Shown one piece after another: positions 1 to 7,812 of a stretch of DNA of 64,000 nt. Source of the stretch: CAWJPW01 sp963844845 (GTDB lineage: Bacteria; Acidobacteriota; Thermoanaerobaculia; Thermoanaerobaculales; Sulfomarinibacteraceae); assembly GCA_963844845.1 (NCBI GenBank), contig CAWJPW010000008.1, positions 930,001 to 994,000 on the forward strand, in the 5' to 3' direction. The first letter of the stretch is position 1, and every line of letters starts with the position of its first letter. The notes under the pieces are model-generated. The model saw nothing but the letters and a program-made list of their open reading frames with translations. It was not told the origin of the DNA and did not search any database. The position numbers and the translations under genes are program-made.

Positions 1-1110
1 CGCGGTCACCCGCGGGTCGCGGCGAGACTTGAAGGCGGGTCCGTCCACCTCGTTGAGGTGCGCGACCTCGGCGAGCTGGGACTCCGCGCCCTCCACCATG
101 GTGCGGAACTTGAGCAGGGTGAAACGTCGGCCGTTGAGGCCGCAGCGGGTCTGGCGGAAGAGCACCGGGCCCCGCGAGGTGAGCCTCACCGCCAGCGCGA
201 TGACGAGGAGCAGGGGCGAGAGCATCGCCAGAGCGAGGGCCGCCACCAGCAGGTCTGCCGCCTGCTTGACGAAGAGCGGGAACGGCGCCGCCGGGGTGGT
301 GGTGAAGGTGAGCAGCGGGATCCCCTCGAGCTCCTCGAGCAGGACCCGTGCCTTGAGATGGGGCAACGCCAGCGCCACCCGGGCGCGGATGCCGAGCTCG
401 GAGCACACCAGGAAGGACTCTTCGAAGTCGTCGAGCTGACGGCGGGAGAGCACGAAGAGGACCTCGTCCACCACCTCGCGCTGGAGGATGCCCGGCAGGT
501 CGTCGGCCGCGCCCAGCACCGGGTGGCCGGCGAAGGTCTCGGGGATGTCGCCGTTGGGGGCGACGAAGCCGAGCAGCCTGAGCCCCCACCACGGGTGCGC
601 GGTGAAGATGGCGGCGATCTCCTCGGCTCGGGGGTTGAGTCCGACGATGAGCACGGTGCGGAAGTTGTAGCCGCGTGCCCGCACCCGGCGGGCGAGGAGG
701 CGCAGGGCGAGCTTCTCGGCGAGGACAAGGCCGAGGTCGAGGCCGCCGAAGAGGATCAGGAACGGGCGCGAGACGAAGTCCAGGCGCAGCAGCCAGCCGG
801 CCGCCGCCAGCGCCAGGATGCCGAATCCCACCACCCGGACCACCTGCCAGGCCTCGCGGTGCAGGCTCACGGTGCGCCGCGAGGTGTAGTGCTCGCCGGT
901 GACGAGGAGCAGCGTCCAGATCCCCAGCACCAGGGGCAGCAGACCGAGGTAGCGCGACAGCGGGTAGAGCTCGCCGGGGAAGATCGTCGGCAGCAGCTGC
1001 GGCGCGAGGTGCGAGCGCAGCCACCAGGCGAGAAGGAAGGCGGCGGTGGTGAGCGCCAGGTCGGCGGTCCACACCCAGTAGGCGACAGCCTTGGCCCGTT
1101 CCCTCAGCAC
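1..1110 (-). CDS. Polyprenyl-phosphate sugar-1-phosphate transferase (WcaJ/WbaP type), 3' end missing
   Basis: Integral membrane enzyme that would load the first sugar phosphate onto undecaprenyl phosphate for exopolysaccharide synthesis. 370 codons are visible without a stop; the gene runs off the left edge. Four hydrophobic segments lie in residues about 10-125, then a nucleotide-fold-like stretch (TVLIVGLNP, 152-160), a further membrane segment (about 287-310) and the start of the bacterial sugar transferase domain: PVLFRQTRCGLNGRRF and LLKFRTM (315-338), the family signature. The GTG start overlaps the stop of the upstream glycosyltransferase, so the two are translationally coupled. Lost residues would complete the catalytic domain. 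Confidence 0.9.
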   Translation of the reverse strand, partial: MLRERAKAVAYWVWTADLALTTAAFLLAWWLRSHLAPQLLPTIFPGELYPLSRYLGLLPLVLGIWTLLLVTGEHYTSRRTVSLHREAWQVVRVVGFGILALAAAGWLLRLDFVSRPFLILFGGLDLGLVLAEKLALRLLARRVRARGYNFRTVLIVGLNPRAEEIAAIFTAHPWWGLRLLGFVAPNGDIPETFAGHPVLGAADDLPGILQREVVDEVLFVLSRRQLDDFEESFLVCSELGIRARVALALPHLKARVLLEELEGIPLLTFTTTPAAPFPLFVKQAADLLVAALALAMLSPLLLVIALAVRLTSRGPVLFRQTRCGLNGRRFTLLKFRTMVEGAESQLAEVAHLNEVDGPAFKSRRDPRVTA

Positions 1111-2195
1111 AGCCCCTCCAGCAGCGCCTCGTAGGCGGCGGCGACGTCGTCCCAACGGTAGCGCTCGGCCACCCGGCGCCGGGCCCGCTCGCCGAGCTCG
1201 GCGAGACGGGCGTCATCCTCCACCACGCCGGTCAGCACGCGCTCGAGGGCGCGGGGGCCTGAGAAGGTGAAGGCCAGCCCGGCGTCGCCCACCACCTCGC
1301 GGTTCTCCGGGGAGTCATGGTACAGAACCGGGCGCCCGGCCCCCATGGCCTCCACCAGCGCCGGGTGGGTGCCCCCCACCTCGGTGGCGTGCACGTAGAC
1401 CCGGGCGTTGAAGAGGAGCTGGCGGTAGCCGTCGCCGTACACCGGGCCGGGGAGCAGGGTGCGGGGATCGGCGAGCTCGCGCACCCGCCGGGCGAGGCCG
1501 GGGGCGTAGGGCGCACCGCCCACCATCACCAGGCGGCGCTCTCCGGGCACCGCGGCCCACGCCGCCGCCACCCGGTCGGGGTTGTTCTCGGGCTCGAAGC
1601 GGGAGACGTAGAGGACGTACGCATCCGGCGCGAGGCCGAGCTCGTCGAGCACTTCGCTGCCGCGTGGGCCCTCGAGGTCGCCGCCGTAGGCGATCATCGT
1701 GGAGTGGGCGCGGTAGCAGCGCCGGTAGTAGCGGCGGATCACCTCGGCGTCGGTGATGAGGGCGTCGGGGGTGAGCGCGGCCAGACGTTCGCACAGGCGG
1801 TACCAGGCACGGCCGGCGGCGCCCCACTTGCGGCGCTTGCGCTCGAGGCCGTCCACGTTGAGGGCCACCGGCACCCCGGCGAGCTGGAGAATGCGCACCC
1901 AGGGTGCGTTGGCGGCGTTGCACAGGAGCACCGCGTCGAAGCCGGCGCGGGCGGCGTGGAGTGCCGCGACCAGGGTATGGACCACCGTCTCCAGGTGCTT
2001 ACGCCGGGGGGCGGGCAGGACCACGACGCGCATACCCCGGTGCTCGGTGACGGCGGGGTCGACGAAGCCGGGCCGGCCGTACACGGTGACCGCGTGGCCG
2101 CGCGACGCCAGGCGCCGCCCCAGCTCCTCGGCCAGGGTCTCGAACCCGCCGTACGCTGCCGGCACCCCGCGGGTGCCGAGGATGGCGATCCTCAC
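1104..2195 (-). CDS. Glycosyltransferase family 4 (DUF1972-type N-terminus)
   Basis: GT-B fold glycosyltransferase, 363 residues, probably adding a sugar during capsule or exopolysaccharide assembly at the cytoplasmic face. The N-terminus reads ILGTRGVPAAYGGFET (5-20), the hallmark of the DUF1972/GT4 subgroup. The C-terminal half has YVSRFEPENN and the donor-site E-x7-E region around EVGGTHPALVEAMGAGRP. I chose the GTG at 2195: it overlaps the upstream stop (GTGA) and has GGAGG five bases before it. A GTG at 2219 is possible, but its GGAGG abuts the codon. Middle gene of a three-gene operon. Sugar specificity cannot be read from sequence. Confidence 0.88.
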   Translation of the reverse strand: MRIAILGTRGVPAAYGGFETLAEELGRRLASRGHAVTVYGRPGFVDPAVTEHRGMRVVVLPAPRRKHLETVVHTLVAALHAARAGFDAVLLCNAANAPWVRILQLAGVPVALNVDGLERKRRKWGAAGRAWYRLCERLAALTPDALITDAEVIRRYYRRCYRAHSTMIAYGGDLEGPRGSEVLDELGLAPDAYVLYVSRFEPENNPDRVAAAWAAVPGERRLVMVGGAPYAPGLARRVRELADPRTLLPGPVYGDGYRQLLFNARVYVHATEVGGTHPALVEAMGAGRPVLYHDSPENREVVGDAGLAFTFSGPRALERVLTGVVEDDARLAELGERARRRVAERYRWDDVAAAYEALLEGLC

Positions 2196-3208
2196 GCTGC
2201 CTCCACCGGTTCGCTCCACCCTCCTCTACGGAACCAGCGGCGAAGGCGTCGCGGCGGCTCGGTGGCGCGTTCCAGCACCCAGCGGCGGCGCTCGCAGGCG
2301 TCGGAGCGCAGCTGCCATGCCTGGCGGAGGGCGGGCAGCGAGGTCCGCTCCACCGTGAGGCAGGCGCCCACCACCGCGAGGTCGCGCACCAGCCACCACG
2401 GCAGGCAGGTCAGGTGCCAGCGCCAGTCGGCGCAGTGGGCGCGGAGGAGAAAGCGGTTCTTCACCGAGTGGAGGTTGACCAGGGCGTCGGCGGCGCGGCC
2501 CCGCTCGGCGCGCAGGCCGCGACGGTGGGCGGCGCGGGCGTCGGGCGCGTAGAGGCAGCGCCATCCCCGCCACTGCAGGCGCCAGGCGAGCTCGGCGTCC
2601 TCGCGGTAGGCAAAGAACGTTTCGGCGAAGACCTGGCCGTCGGGGTAGGCGACGTCAGCCAGGGCACGGCGGCGGTAGAGGGTGGCGGCGCCGGTGCCGC
2701 CGAAGACCCATTCGGGGGCGTCGAAGCGGCCGTCGTCCGCGCTCCCGGCGCCGCGGTCGAAGTGGCGCCCCGAGGGGGTCACCACCATGCCGGCGGCATC
2801 GAGGGTGGTGGTGGCGGTGAGGGCGTCGTCGTCGGCTCGCAGCAGCTTGCCGGTGACGGCGCCCACCCGGCGCCGCCCGTGGGCGGCAGCCATGAGCCGG
2901 GCGGCGTAGTCGGGCGCGGGGGCGCAGTCGGGGTTGAGCAGCAGCACCCACGGCGCCGCGCCCACCGTGAGACCGCGGTTGGCGCCGGTGGAGAAGCCCA
3001 TGTTGCCGATCTCCTGGGTGAGAACCAGCGGAAGGCGCACGGTGAACCCAGCGGCGATCGCGGCGGAGCCGTCGCGGGATGCGTTGTCCACCACCGCCAC
3101 CGAGTCGGGGGGCGGCACCATCGCGGCCACCGCCCTCAGACAGCTCCCCAGGGTGGCGGCGTGGTCGTGCACCACCACCACGACGTCGTAGGCTGCGATC
3201 TCCGGCAC
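2192..3208 (-). CDS. Glycosyltransferase family 2 (rhamnosyltransferase-like)
   Basis: GT-A fold transferase of 338 residues. It has the GT2 nucleotide-sugar core: YDVVVVVHDHAATL near the start, VVDNASRDGS (about 39-48), GNMGFSTGANRGL, and the metal-site-like LLLNPDCAP. A downstream FFAYREDAELAWRLQWRG segment resembles the acceptor/ED-Y motif of rhamnosyltransferase-like GT2 enzymes. It is the first gene of the sugar transferase operon, ending in a 4-base overlap with the next gene. The GTG start lies 6 nt after a TACAAT hexamer (3215-3220, minus strand) with no Shine-Dalgarno, so the operon message is probably leaderless. Confidence 0.88.
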   Translation of the reverse strand: MPEIAAYDVVVVVHDHAATLGSCLRAVAAMVPPPDSVAVVDNASRDGSAAIAAGFTVRLPLVLTQEIGNMGFSTGANRGLTVGAAPWVLLLNPDCAPAPDYAARLMAAAHGRRRVGAVTGKLLRADDDALTATTTLDAAGMVVTPSGRHFDRGAGSADDGRFDAPEWVFGGTGAATLYRRRALADVAYPDGQVFAETFFAYREDAELAWRLQWRGWRCLYAPDARAAHRRGLRAERGRAADALVNLHSVKNRFLLRAHCADWRWHLTCLPWWLVRDLAVVGACLTVERTSLPALRQAWQLRSDACERRRWVLERATEPPRRLRRWFRRGGWSEPVEAA

Positions 3209-3214
3209 GGCGGC

Positions 3215-3220
3215 ATTGTA
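3215..3220 (-). promoter_or_regulatory. Putative -10 element of a leaderless promoter
   Basis: TACAAT on the minus strand, six bases before the GTG of the GT2 gene. No ribosome-binding site lies between, so transcription would begin at or next to the start codon. No convincing -35 box was seen. Confidence 0.45.
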
Positions 3221-3225
3221 GCGGG

Positions 3226-3496
3226 CTTGCCGCTGCTCGGGCGACGAGCAGGGCGGAGTGCAGGGATGACGGTAATGAGGTAAGAGGGACCCCTTTCGCC
3301 GCGTCGCACCGAGCGGAGTGATCCCGGCATCTGCAGTGGACGGACAGGCTCGATTGGATTAGCACGACCTGCGCGCGGGCCTATTCGGGGCGCCTCGATA
3401 TCTTGCCTGCCCCTCGCGAGCTCCGAAGACTCCGGATCGGAGGTGGTGCGCAGGATTCATCCGTTTCCCGTTGTGCCCGGGTCGGCGGGTGGGCTT
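3226..3496. other. Gene-free divergent spacer
   Basis: About 270 bases between the leaderless GT2 start and the promoter of the rightward hypothetical gene. I see no convincing ORF, RNA gene or repeat in it. Confidence 0.4.
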
Positions 3497-3525
3497 TTGA
3501 CTCTCCCCCCGCCCCCTGGTAGCTT
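3497..3525 (+). promoter_or_regulatory. Sigma-70-type promoter of the hypothetical gene at 3549
   Basis: TTGACT (3497-3502), a 17-bp spacer and TAGCTT (3520-3525). An ATG at 3532 follows the -10 by six bases but opens an Arg/Ala/Ser-rich frame; the believable frame starts at the ATG at 3549. Confidence 0.55.
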
Positions 3526-3548
3526 GTCCCCATGCCTGCCGGAATCCC

Positions 3549-4244
3549 ATGCGTGCCCAGGGGAGCGAGAGGCCGTCGCAGCCTCAGGCCGCGCGGTCGC
3601 GCGGGGTGGCTCCGCCGGTGCGCGGCCTTCGGGTGCTCCTCGGGGTGGCGGCGGGCCCGCGCGACGGCCGCGTTCCTCGCGCCGGCGCGGTGGCGAGGCG
3701 CTGCGACGCCGGCGAGGAGGTCACGGTGCGCTGGACGCCGCCGGCGGCCGATGTCCGCGAGCTCGAGCTGTTGCTGCTGCTCGACGGTGATGCCGCGCCG
3801 GTGCGCCTCACCGAGCAGCTGGCGCCGCAGGAGGGCATCTACCACTGGCGGGTTCCCGGCCTGCCGAGCCCGGCGGCCCGCCTCCAGATCCGCTTCTCCC
3901 GCGGCCGCGGTGAGGAGCTCGGCAGCACCAGCGCGCCGTTCCGCATCCTTCCCCGGCAGGCCGGCCGGCTCGCCGATCTCGGCCGGCGCGGCGGCGAGTG
4001 GTGGGTGGTGACGCCCGGCGCCGGTGCCGTCGGCCGCCTCGAGCCGCCACGGCGCGGTGTCTGCGCCGAGCTCGTCGCCGCCTGGCCCCTCGAGCCCCTC
4101 GGGAGCTCCGGCGAGCGCGAGCCGCTGCTGGCCCCGGCGTGGCTGGGCGCCGGTCCGGGCTCGAACGGTACCTGGTTGAGTGTCCGTCCGGTGGGTGGCT
4201 CGGTCATGCCGCGTGCGCCCGGCGACGTTCCCCAGCGCGAGTAG
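3549..4244 (+). CDS. Hypothetical protein with an Ig/FnIII-like beta-sandwich segment
   Basis: 231 residues of unknown function. Residues about 57-140 alternate like a beta-sandwich (GEEVTVRWTPP, VRELELLLLLDG, EGIYHWRVPGL, RLQIRFSRGRGEE, SAPFRIL), as in Ig-like or fibronectin-III domains. The first 50 residues are basic and low in complexity, with no clear signal peptide, so the true start is uncertain. The promoter at 3497-3525 points into it. It precedes the TonB receptor by 137 bp on the same strand, so co-transcription is possible. No family recognised. Confidence 0.55.
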   Translation: MRAQGSERPSQPQAARSRGVAPPVRGLRVLLGVAAGPRDGRVPRAGAVARRCDAGEEVTVRWTPPAADVRELELLLLLDGDAAPVRLTEQLAPQEGIYHWRVPGLPSPAARLQIRFSRGRGEELGSTSAPFRILPRQAGRLADLGRRGGEWWVVTPGAGAVGRLEPPRRGVCAELVAAWPLEPLGSSGEREPLLAPAWLGAGPGSNGTWLSVRPVGGSVMPRAPGDVPQRE

Positions 4245-4381
4245 ACCCCGGCCCCTCCCTGCGGACCGATCACCATCCGGATCTCGCCGCGTGCGGCCGC
4301 ACCGCTCCGGGCGGGGTTGTGCGCCGGCCGCCGTGCTCCCTGGTGGGTCGCGGCCTCCGGCAGCTCAAGAGGAGGTCAGGT

Positions 4382-6526
4382 ATGCGAGAGCTCAGGAGTG
4401 CGGCGTCCCTTTGGCGCCGGGGCGTGTGCATCGTCCTCGCCGTCGCCGGTGTGCTGGCGACGGCCCCTGTCATGGCGGCGGACTCGGCCGCTGCAGCCAC
4501 CACCGCGGCGACTGCCGTGCGGAAGGAGGAGGCGGCGAACAAGGAGAAGCCGCCCAAGGTGATGGAGGAGGAGATCGTCGTCACTGCGCCGCGGGCCGAG
4601 ATCCCTCTCAAGGAGAACCCGGCGGCAACCACGGTGGTGGAGGCCGACACGCTGGCGACGATGCCGCGCACCGTCGCGGCCGACGAGGCGCTGGCGCTCG
4701 TCCCCGGCGTCAAGGTGGACAATCAGGCCGACGGCGAGCGCGTGCACCTCTCCATCCGCGGCCAGGGGATCCTCACCGAGCGCGGCATCCGCGGCATCAA
4801 GGTGCTGCTGGACGGCATCCCCCTCAACGACCCCACCGGGTTCGCGCCAGACCTCTTCGACGTGGACTGGGCCACGGTGCAGCGCATCGAGGTGCTGCGC
4901 GGGCCGGCCTCGGCCCTGTACGGCGGCGGCGGCTCGGGGGGGATCCTCAGCATCACCACCGCCGCCGGCGGCCCCGAGCCCCTCGACGGCGAGGCGCGGC
5001 TGGTGATGGGCTCGCATGGCTTCGTCAAGGCACTCACCCAGGCGAGCGGTAGCGAGGACGGCACCAGCTACCGCTTCTCGGCCTCGCGCACCCAGGGGGA
5101 AGGCTACCGCGTCCATACCGCCTTCCAGGCCACCAACCTCTATGGCAAGGTGCGCCTGCGCGACGTGGGCCGGCTGCATCTCACCGCGATCGTGGCGGGG
5201 ACGACGTTCTTCAACGAGAACGCCGAGGGCCTCAACCTCGACCAGGTCCATGAGGATCCGCAGCAGCCCAACCCCGATGCCCTCACCTACAACGAGTACC
5301 AACGCACCCGCCGCGGCACCGCCGGCCTGGTGGGGAGCCTCGACCTGGGCAGCGGGCAGAGCCTCGGCTTCACCGTGTACGGGCGTCACACCCAGTGGCG
5401 CGAGTCGGTGCCCTCGTCGGTCCAGCACCGCGACTACGACGGCTGGGGCGGCTCCCTGCAGTACACTGCCAGCGTCCGGCTCGGCGGCCTCGTCCATCAC
5501 TTCAGCCTCGGCTCGGACCTCGACTGGCAGACCATCGACGACAGCCGCCGCCCCAACCTGGGTGGCGCCCGCGAGGGCCCCGAGGTCGTCGCCGACGGGA
5601 CCATCCGCCAACGCGGCACCGGCGTGTTCGCGTTCGACCGCGTCGACCTCGGGCAGGGCTGGTACCTGGTGGCGGGGGCCCGCCACGACCGCATCACCAA
5701 CCGCCTCGACGACCACCTCAAGGAGGGCGGCGTCGACCTCTCCGGGGAGGCCGACTTCTCCAAGACCACGGCGCGCGCCGGCGTGGCCTGGGACCTGCGC
5801 CCGGAGCTCGGCCTCTACGCCAGCTGGGGGCAGGGCTTTCTGCCGCCGGCCACCGAGGAGCTCGCCAACAACCCGGACAGCCTGGGCGGCTTCAACCAGG
5901 GGCTGCGGGCGGCCACCTCGCGCAGTGAGGAGCTCGGCGCCCGCGGCGTTCTCGGGCACGCTTTCGCCTACGACGCGGCGGTCTTCCGCCTCCTCACCGA
6001 CGACGACTTCGGCCGCTACCGCATTCCCTCGCGCCCGCTGGAGACCTTCTATCGCAACGCTGGCTCGACCCGGCGCTGGGGCCTGGAGACGCTGCTCTCG
6101 TGGTACCCGCTCCCGCAGGTGACGGCTCGCCTGGCCTACACCTACTCGCACTTCACCTACGAGCGGGTTGCCATCGGCGACGAGGTCTACCGCGACACCT
6201 GGCTGCCCAACTCGCCGCGCCATCAGGCCCACCTGGACCTCGAGTATCGGCCCGCCCAGCGGCTGGCTCTCGGTGCCGGCGTCCAGCACTTCAGCCGCGC
6301 CTTCATCGACGGCAGCAACGCCACCTGGATCGACGGCTACACCCTGCTCAACCTGCGCCTGGCGTACCGGTTCGAAGTGGGCGGCGCGTCCGGCGAGCTG
6401 CTGCTCTCCGGGAGGAACGTCACGGGCACCGAGTACATCGCCTTCACCGAGCCCGACCCGGACGGCAACTCGTACCAGCCGGGACCCACCCGCGAGCTAT
6501 TCGGCGGCGTGATCCTGCACCTGTGA
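4382..6526 (+). CDS. TonB-dependent outer-membrane receptor
   Basis: Ligand-gated outer-membrane beta-barrel, 714 residues, importing an unidentified substrate with TonB energy. The start at 4382 has AGGAGG six bases upstream; the same frame is open further 5' but reads as non-protein. Signal peptide residues 1-32, cleavage near PVMA. A low-complexity linker and TonB-box-like EEEIVVTA precede the plug domain (ATMPRTVAADEALALVPGV, HLSIRGQG, VLLDGIPLND, RIEVLRGPASALYGGG). The barrel ends in RELFGGVILHL. The plug resembles FecA/siderophore-type receptors, but the substrate is not evident. No cobalamin riboswitch precedes it, unlike the receptor at 36573. Confidence 0.9.
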   Translation: MRELRSAASLWRRGVCIVLAVAGVLATAPVMAADSAAAATTAATAVRKEEAANKEKPPKVMEEEIVVTAPRAEIPLKENPAATTVVEADTLATMPRTVAADEALALVPGVKVDNQADGERVHLSIRGQGILTERGIRGIKVLLDGIPLNDPTGFAPDLFDVDWATVQRIEVLRGPASALYGGGGSGGILSITTAAGGPEPLDGEARLVMGSHGFVKALTQASGSEDGTSYRFSASRTQGEGYRVHTAFQATNLYGKVRLRDVGRLHLTAIVAGTTFFNENAEGLNLDQVHEDPQQPNPDALTYNEYQRTRRGTAGLVGSLDLGSGQSLGFTVYGRHTQWRESVPSSVQHRDYDGWGGSLQYTASVRLGGLVHHFSLGSDLDWQTIDDSRRPNLGGAREGPEVVADGTIRQRGTGVFAFDRVDLGQGWYLVAGARHDRITNRLDDHLKEGGVDLSGEADFSKTTARAGVAWDLRPELGLYASWGQGFLPPATEELANNPDSLGGFNQGLRAATSRSEELGARGVLGHAFAYDAAVFRLLTDDDFGRYRIPSRPLETFYRNAGSTRRWGLETLLSWYPLPQVTARLAYTYSHFTYERVAIGDEVYRDTWLPNSPRHQAHLDLEYRPAQRLALGAGVQHFSRAFIDGSNATWIDGYTLLNLRLAYRFEVGGASGELLLSGRNVTGTEYIAFTEPDPDGNSYQPGPTRELFGGVILHL

Positions 6527-6704
6527 CGGCGGCCCGGCGGGCGGCATGGGATTGGTGGTGGTTGCGGATGCTGCGGAGACCGGCTCCCGGGCGGCGGCTT
6601 TGCTGCCGACCCTCGGCGCGGACCCGGAGGCGGCGAAGACGTGCGCTGGCGCGCGGCATCACGGCCGCCCCCCGGGCCCTTGACGCCCGCGTGTCTGCCC
6701 GATC

Positions 6705-6848
6705 ATCTGCCGCGACGGCGGATCCACCGGCCAGGAGGACGCTTCGCCCGGCGGTGCCGCCTGCGACGTGGCGCTGCTACGTCTCGGCGGCGCCTTGGTC
6801 GAATCGCCACCCTGACAGTCGGCTCCGCGGTCTCGCGACGAAGCTCGG
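6705..6848 (+). repeat. Dispersed intergenic repeat family A, partial copy
   Basis: Contains the family core TCGAATCGCCACCCTGACA, then CGCGGTCTCGCGACGA, shared with copies at 29954, 39026 and 46155. Both terminal inverted repeats are missing or eroded. It runs directly into family B sequence. Confidence 0.65.
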
Positions 6849-6934
6849 GCAGACACGCGGGCTCGCCGAGTCGCCTGCTTGGTTGTTTGGGGCCAGTACT
6901 CCGAGCGCCGAGGGCCGTGGTTTTCCCACCCCCG

Positions 6935-7130
6935 CCCGCCCATACCTGCGGCCCCCTCCCGCCACTCCCCCCACCCACCCCCGCGGGTTTGCTCCACCCC
7001 CCGCCCACCCAGACCCGCGGCCCCCTCCCGCCACTCGCCCCACCCACCCCCGCGGGTTTGCTCCACCCCCCGCCCACCCAGACCCGCGGCCCCCTCCCGC
7101 CACTCGCCCCACCCACCCCCGCGGGTTTGC
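6935..7130. repeat. 69-bp tandem repeat array, about three units
   Basis: The motif GCGGGTTTGC recurs with an exact 69-base period (GGG of the motif at 6985, 7054 and 7123). The second and third units are nearly identical; the first has several changes. 69 is 23 codons, so frames stay open across it, but the translation is Pro-rich in every frame and no start context is seen. It sits inside a family B element and is absent from the B copies at 14768 and 56126. Confidence 0.8.
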
Positions 7131-7134
7131 CCCC

Positions 7135-7217
7135 CTTGACGTTTCCCGCCGACGCGCGGCAAGGGAGAGCGCGCTCCAGGGAAGACGTCAAGGACGGCAC
7201 GCCCGCCGGAGGGCGTG
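7135..7217 (+). repeat. Family B element, 3' hairpin pair (copy B1)
   Basis: First stem CTTGACGT / ACGTCAAG (7135-7142 with 7185-7192) encloses an inner GCGC-rich arm. Second stem CACGCCC / GGGCGTG is at 7198-7204 with 7211-7217. Homologous hairpins lie at 14939-15018 and 56335-56415 with compensatory differences. Confidence 0.65.
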
Positions 7218-7298
7218 TGCTCCGGGGCGGTGGAGAGCCTCCTCCGCTGATCGGATGTGGTTTGCCGGCAGGCCGCACTCCACATCAGCGCGATGGGT

Positions 7299-7406
7299 GG
7301 CGCGCGAAAGTCGCGCGCCTACACTGCGATGGGATCACCAGTGCTTCCGGGACGCTTTCTCCTAGGCGCTCGGGGCGCAGGGCACGCCGCCGTGGCGTAG
7401 CCACGG
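7299..7406. other. Cluster of three intergenic hairpins
   Basis: Perfect inverted repeats GGCGCGCGA/TCGCGCGCC (7299-7319), CACTG/CAGTG (7322-7343) and CCGTGGC/GCCACGG (7390-7406). The cluster lies between convergent genes, so it may terminate transcription from one or both sides, or encode a small RNA. No T-run follows any stem. Confidence 0.45.
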
Positions 7407-7545
7407 CCGGCTGCGAGGCGGCCGGTGTGCCTCAAAGAACCCCATCTCCCATCCCCCGTCGCCGCAGGCGCCGGCACCGGGCGGGTGGGCGGGACAGGCG
7501 TCGAGGAGGGGGTCGGCGTGCCCGGCGGCATGAGCACTGTGTCTG

Positions 7546-7812
7546 CTAGGCCGACTGGCGCCGCGCTTTCTCCACCAGCTCCACGAGGCTCGCGAGCTTC
7601 GGGGGCGGCGGCGCATTCGCCACCTCGAGGAACCCGGGCGGGCCGTGGTGACGCAGATAGCCCACCACGTCGAAGCGCTCGTGCCAGCAGTCGAGGATCT
7701 TCGGGCACGGGGCGTCGCCCGAGGTGGTTCGGCAGTAGCCGAAGCGCAGCGGGTGTCCCAGGCGTCGGCAGTAGCCGGTCAGCTCGTCCCAGCGCTGGGC
7801 ACCACCGCTCAC
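7546..7812 (-). CDS. Small conserved-looking four-cysteine protein
   Basis: 88 residues, GTG start overlapping the trpB stop by four bases (GTGA), so translationally coupled to it. Four cysteines (15, 27, 36, 42) sit in a pattern YCRRLGH...FGYCR...PCPKILDCW that looks like a zinc or iron-sulfur knuckle; the tail after residue 60 is Pro/Ala-rich, then a short helix. I have an impression of similar small Cys proteins in other bacterial lineages but cannot name a family. Position in a trp-type operon suggests a metal-binding accessory or regulatory role; that is inference only. Confidence 0.7.
   Translation of the reverse strand: MSGGAQRWDELTGYCRRLGHPLRFGYCRTTSGDAPCPKILDCWHERFDVVGYLRHHGPPGFLEVANAPPPPKLASLVELVEKARRQSA

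Larger units (their letters stand above)
6527..7545. other. 1-kb gene-free region built from repeats
   Basis: The spacer between the TonB receptor and the convergent trp operon contains no credible gene: all open frames are Arg/Pro/Ser-rich GC artefacts. It holds, in order, part of a family B element (about 6565-6640), a family A copy (6705-6848), more family B sequence (about 6850-6930), a 69-bp tandem array, the family B hairpins and a cluster of three GC hairpins. Confidence 0.7.

Noticed and set aside
3532..4011. Leaderless gene at ATG 3532
   Set aside because: Six bases after a good -10, but its frame is Arg/Ser/Ala-rich; the frame from 3549 shows beta-sandwich-like protein sequence.
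3998..4381. 5' extension of the TonB receptor frame to 3998
   Set aside because: Arg/Pro-rich artefact overlapping the previous gene; AGGAGG and a signal peptide define the start at 4382.
6935..7130. CRISPR array
   Set aside because: Unit is 69 bp of continuous repeat with no alternating unique spacers, and no cas gene is in the window.
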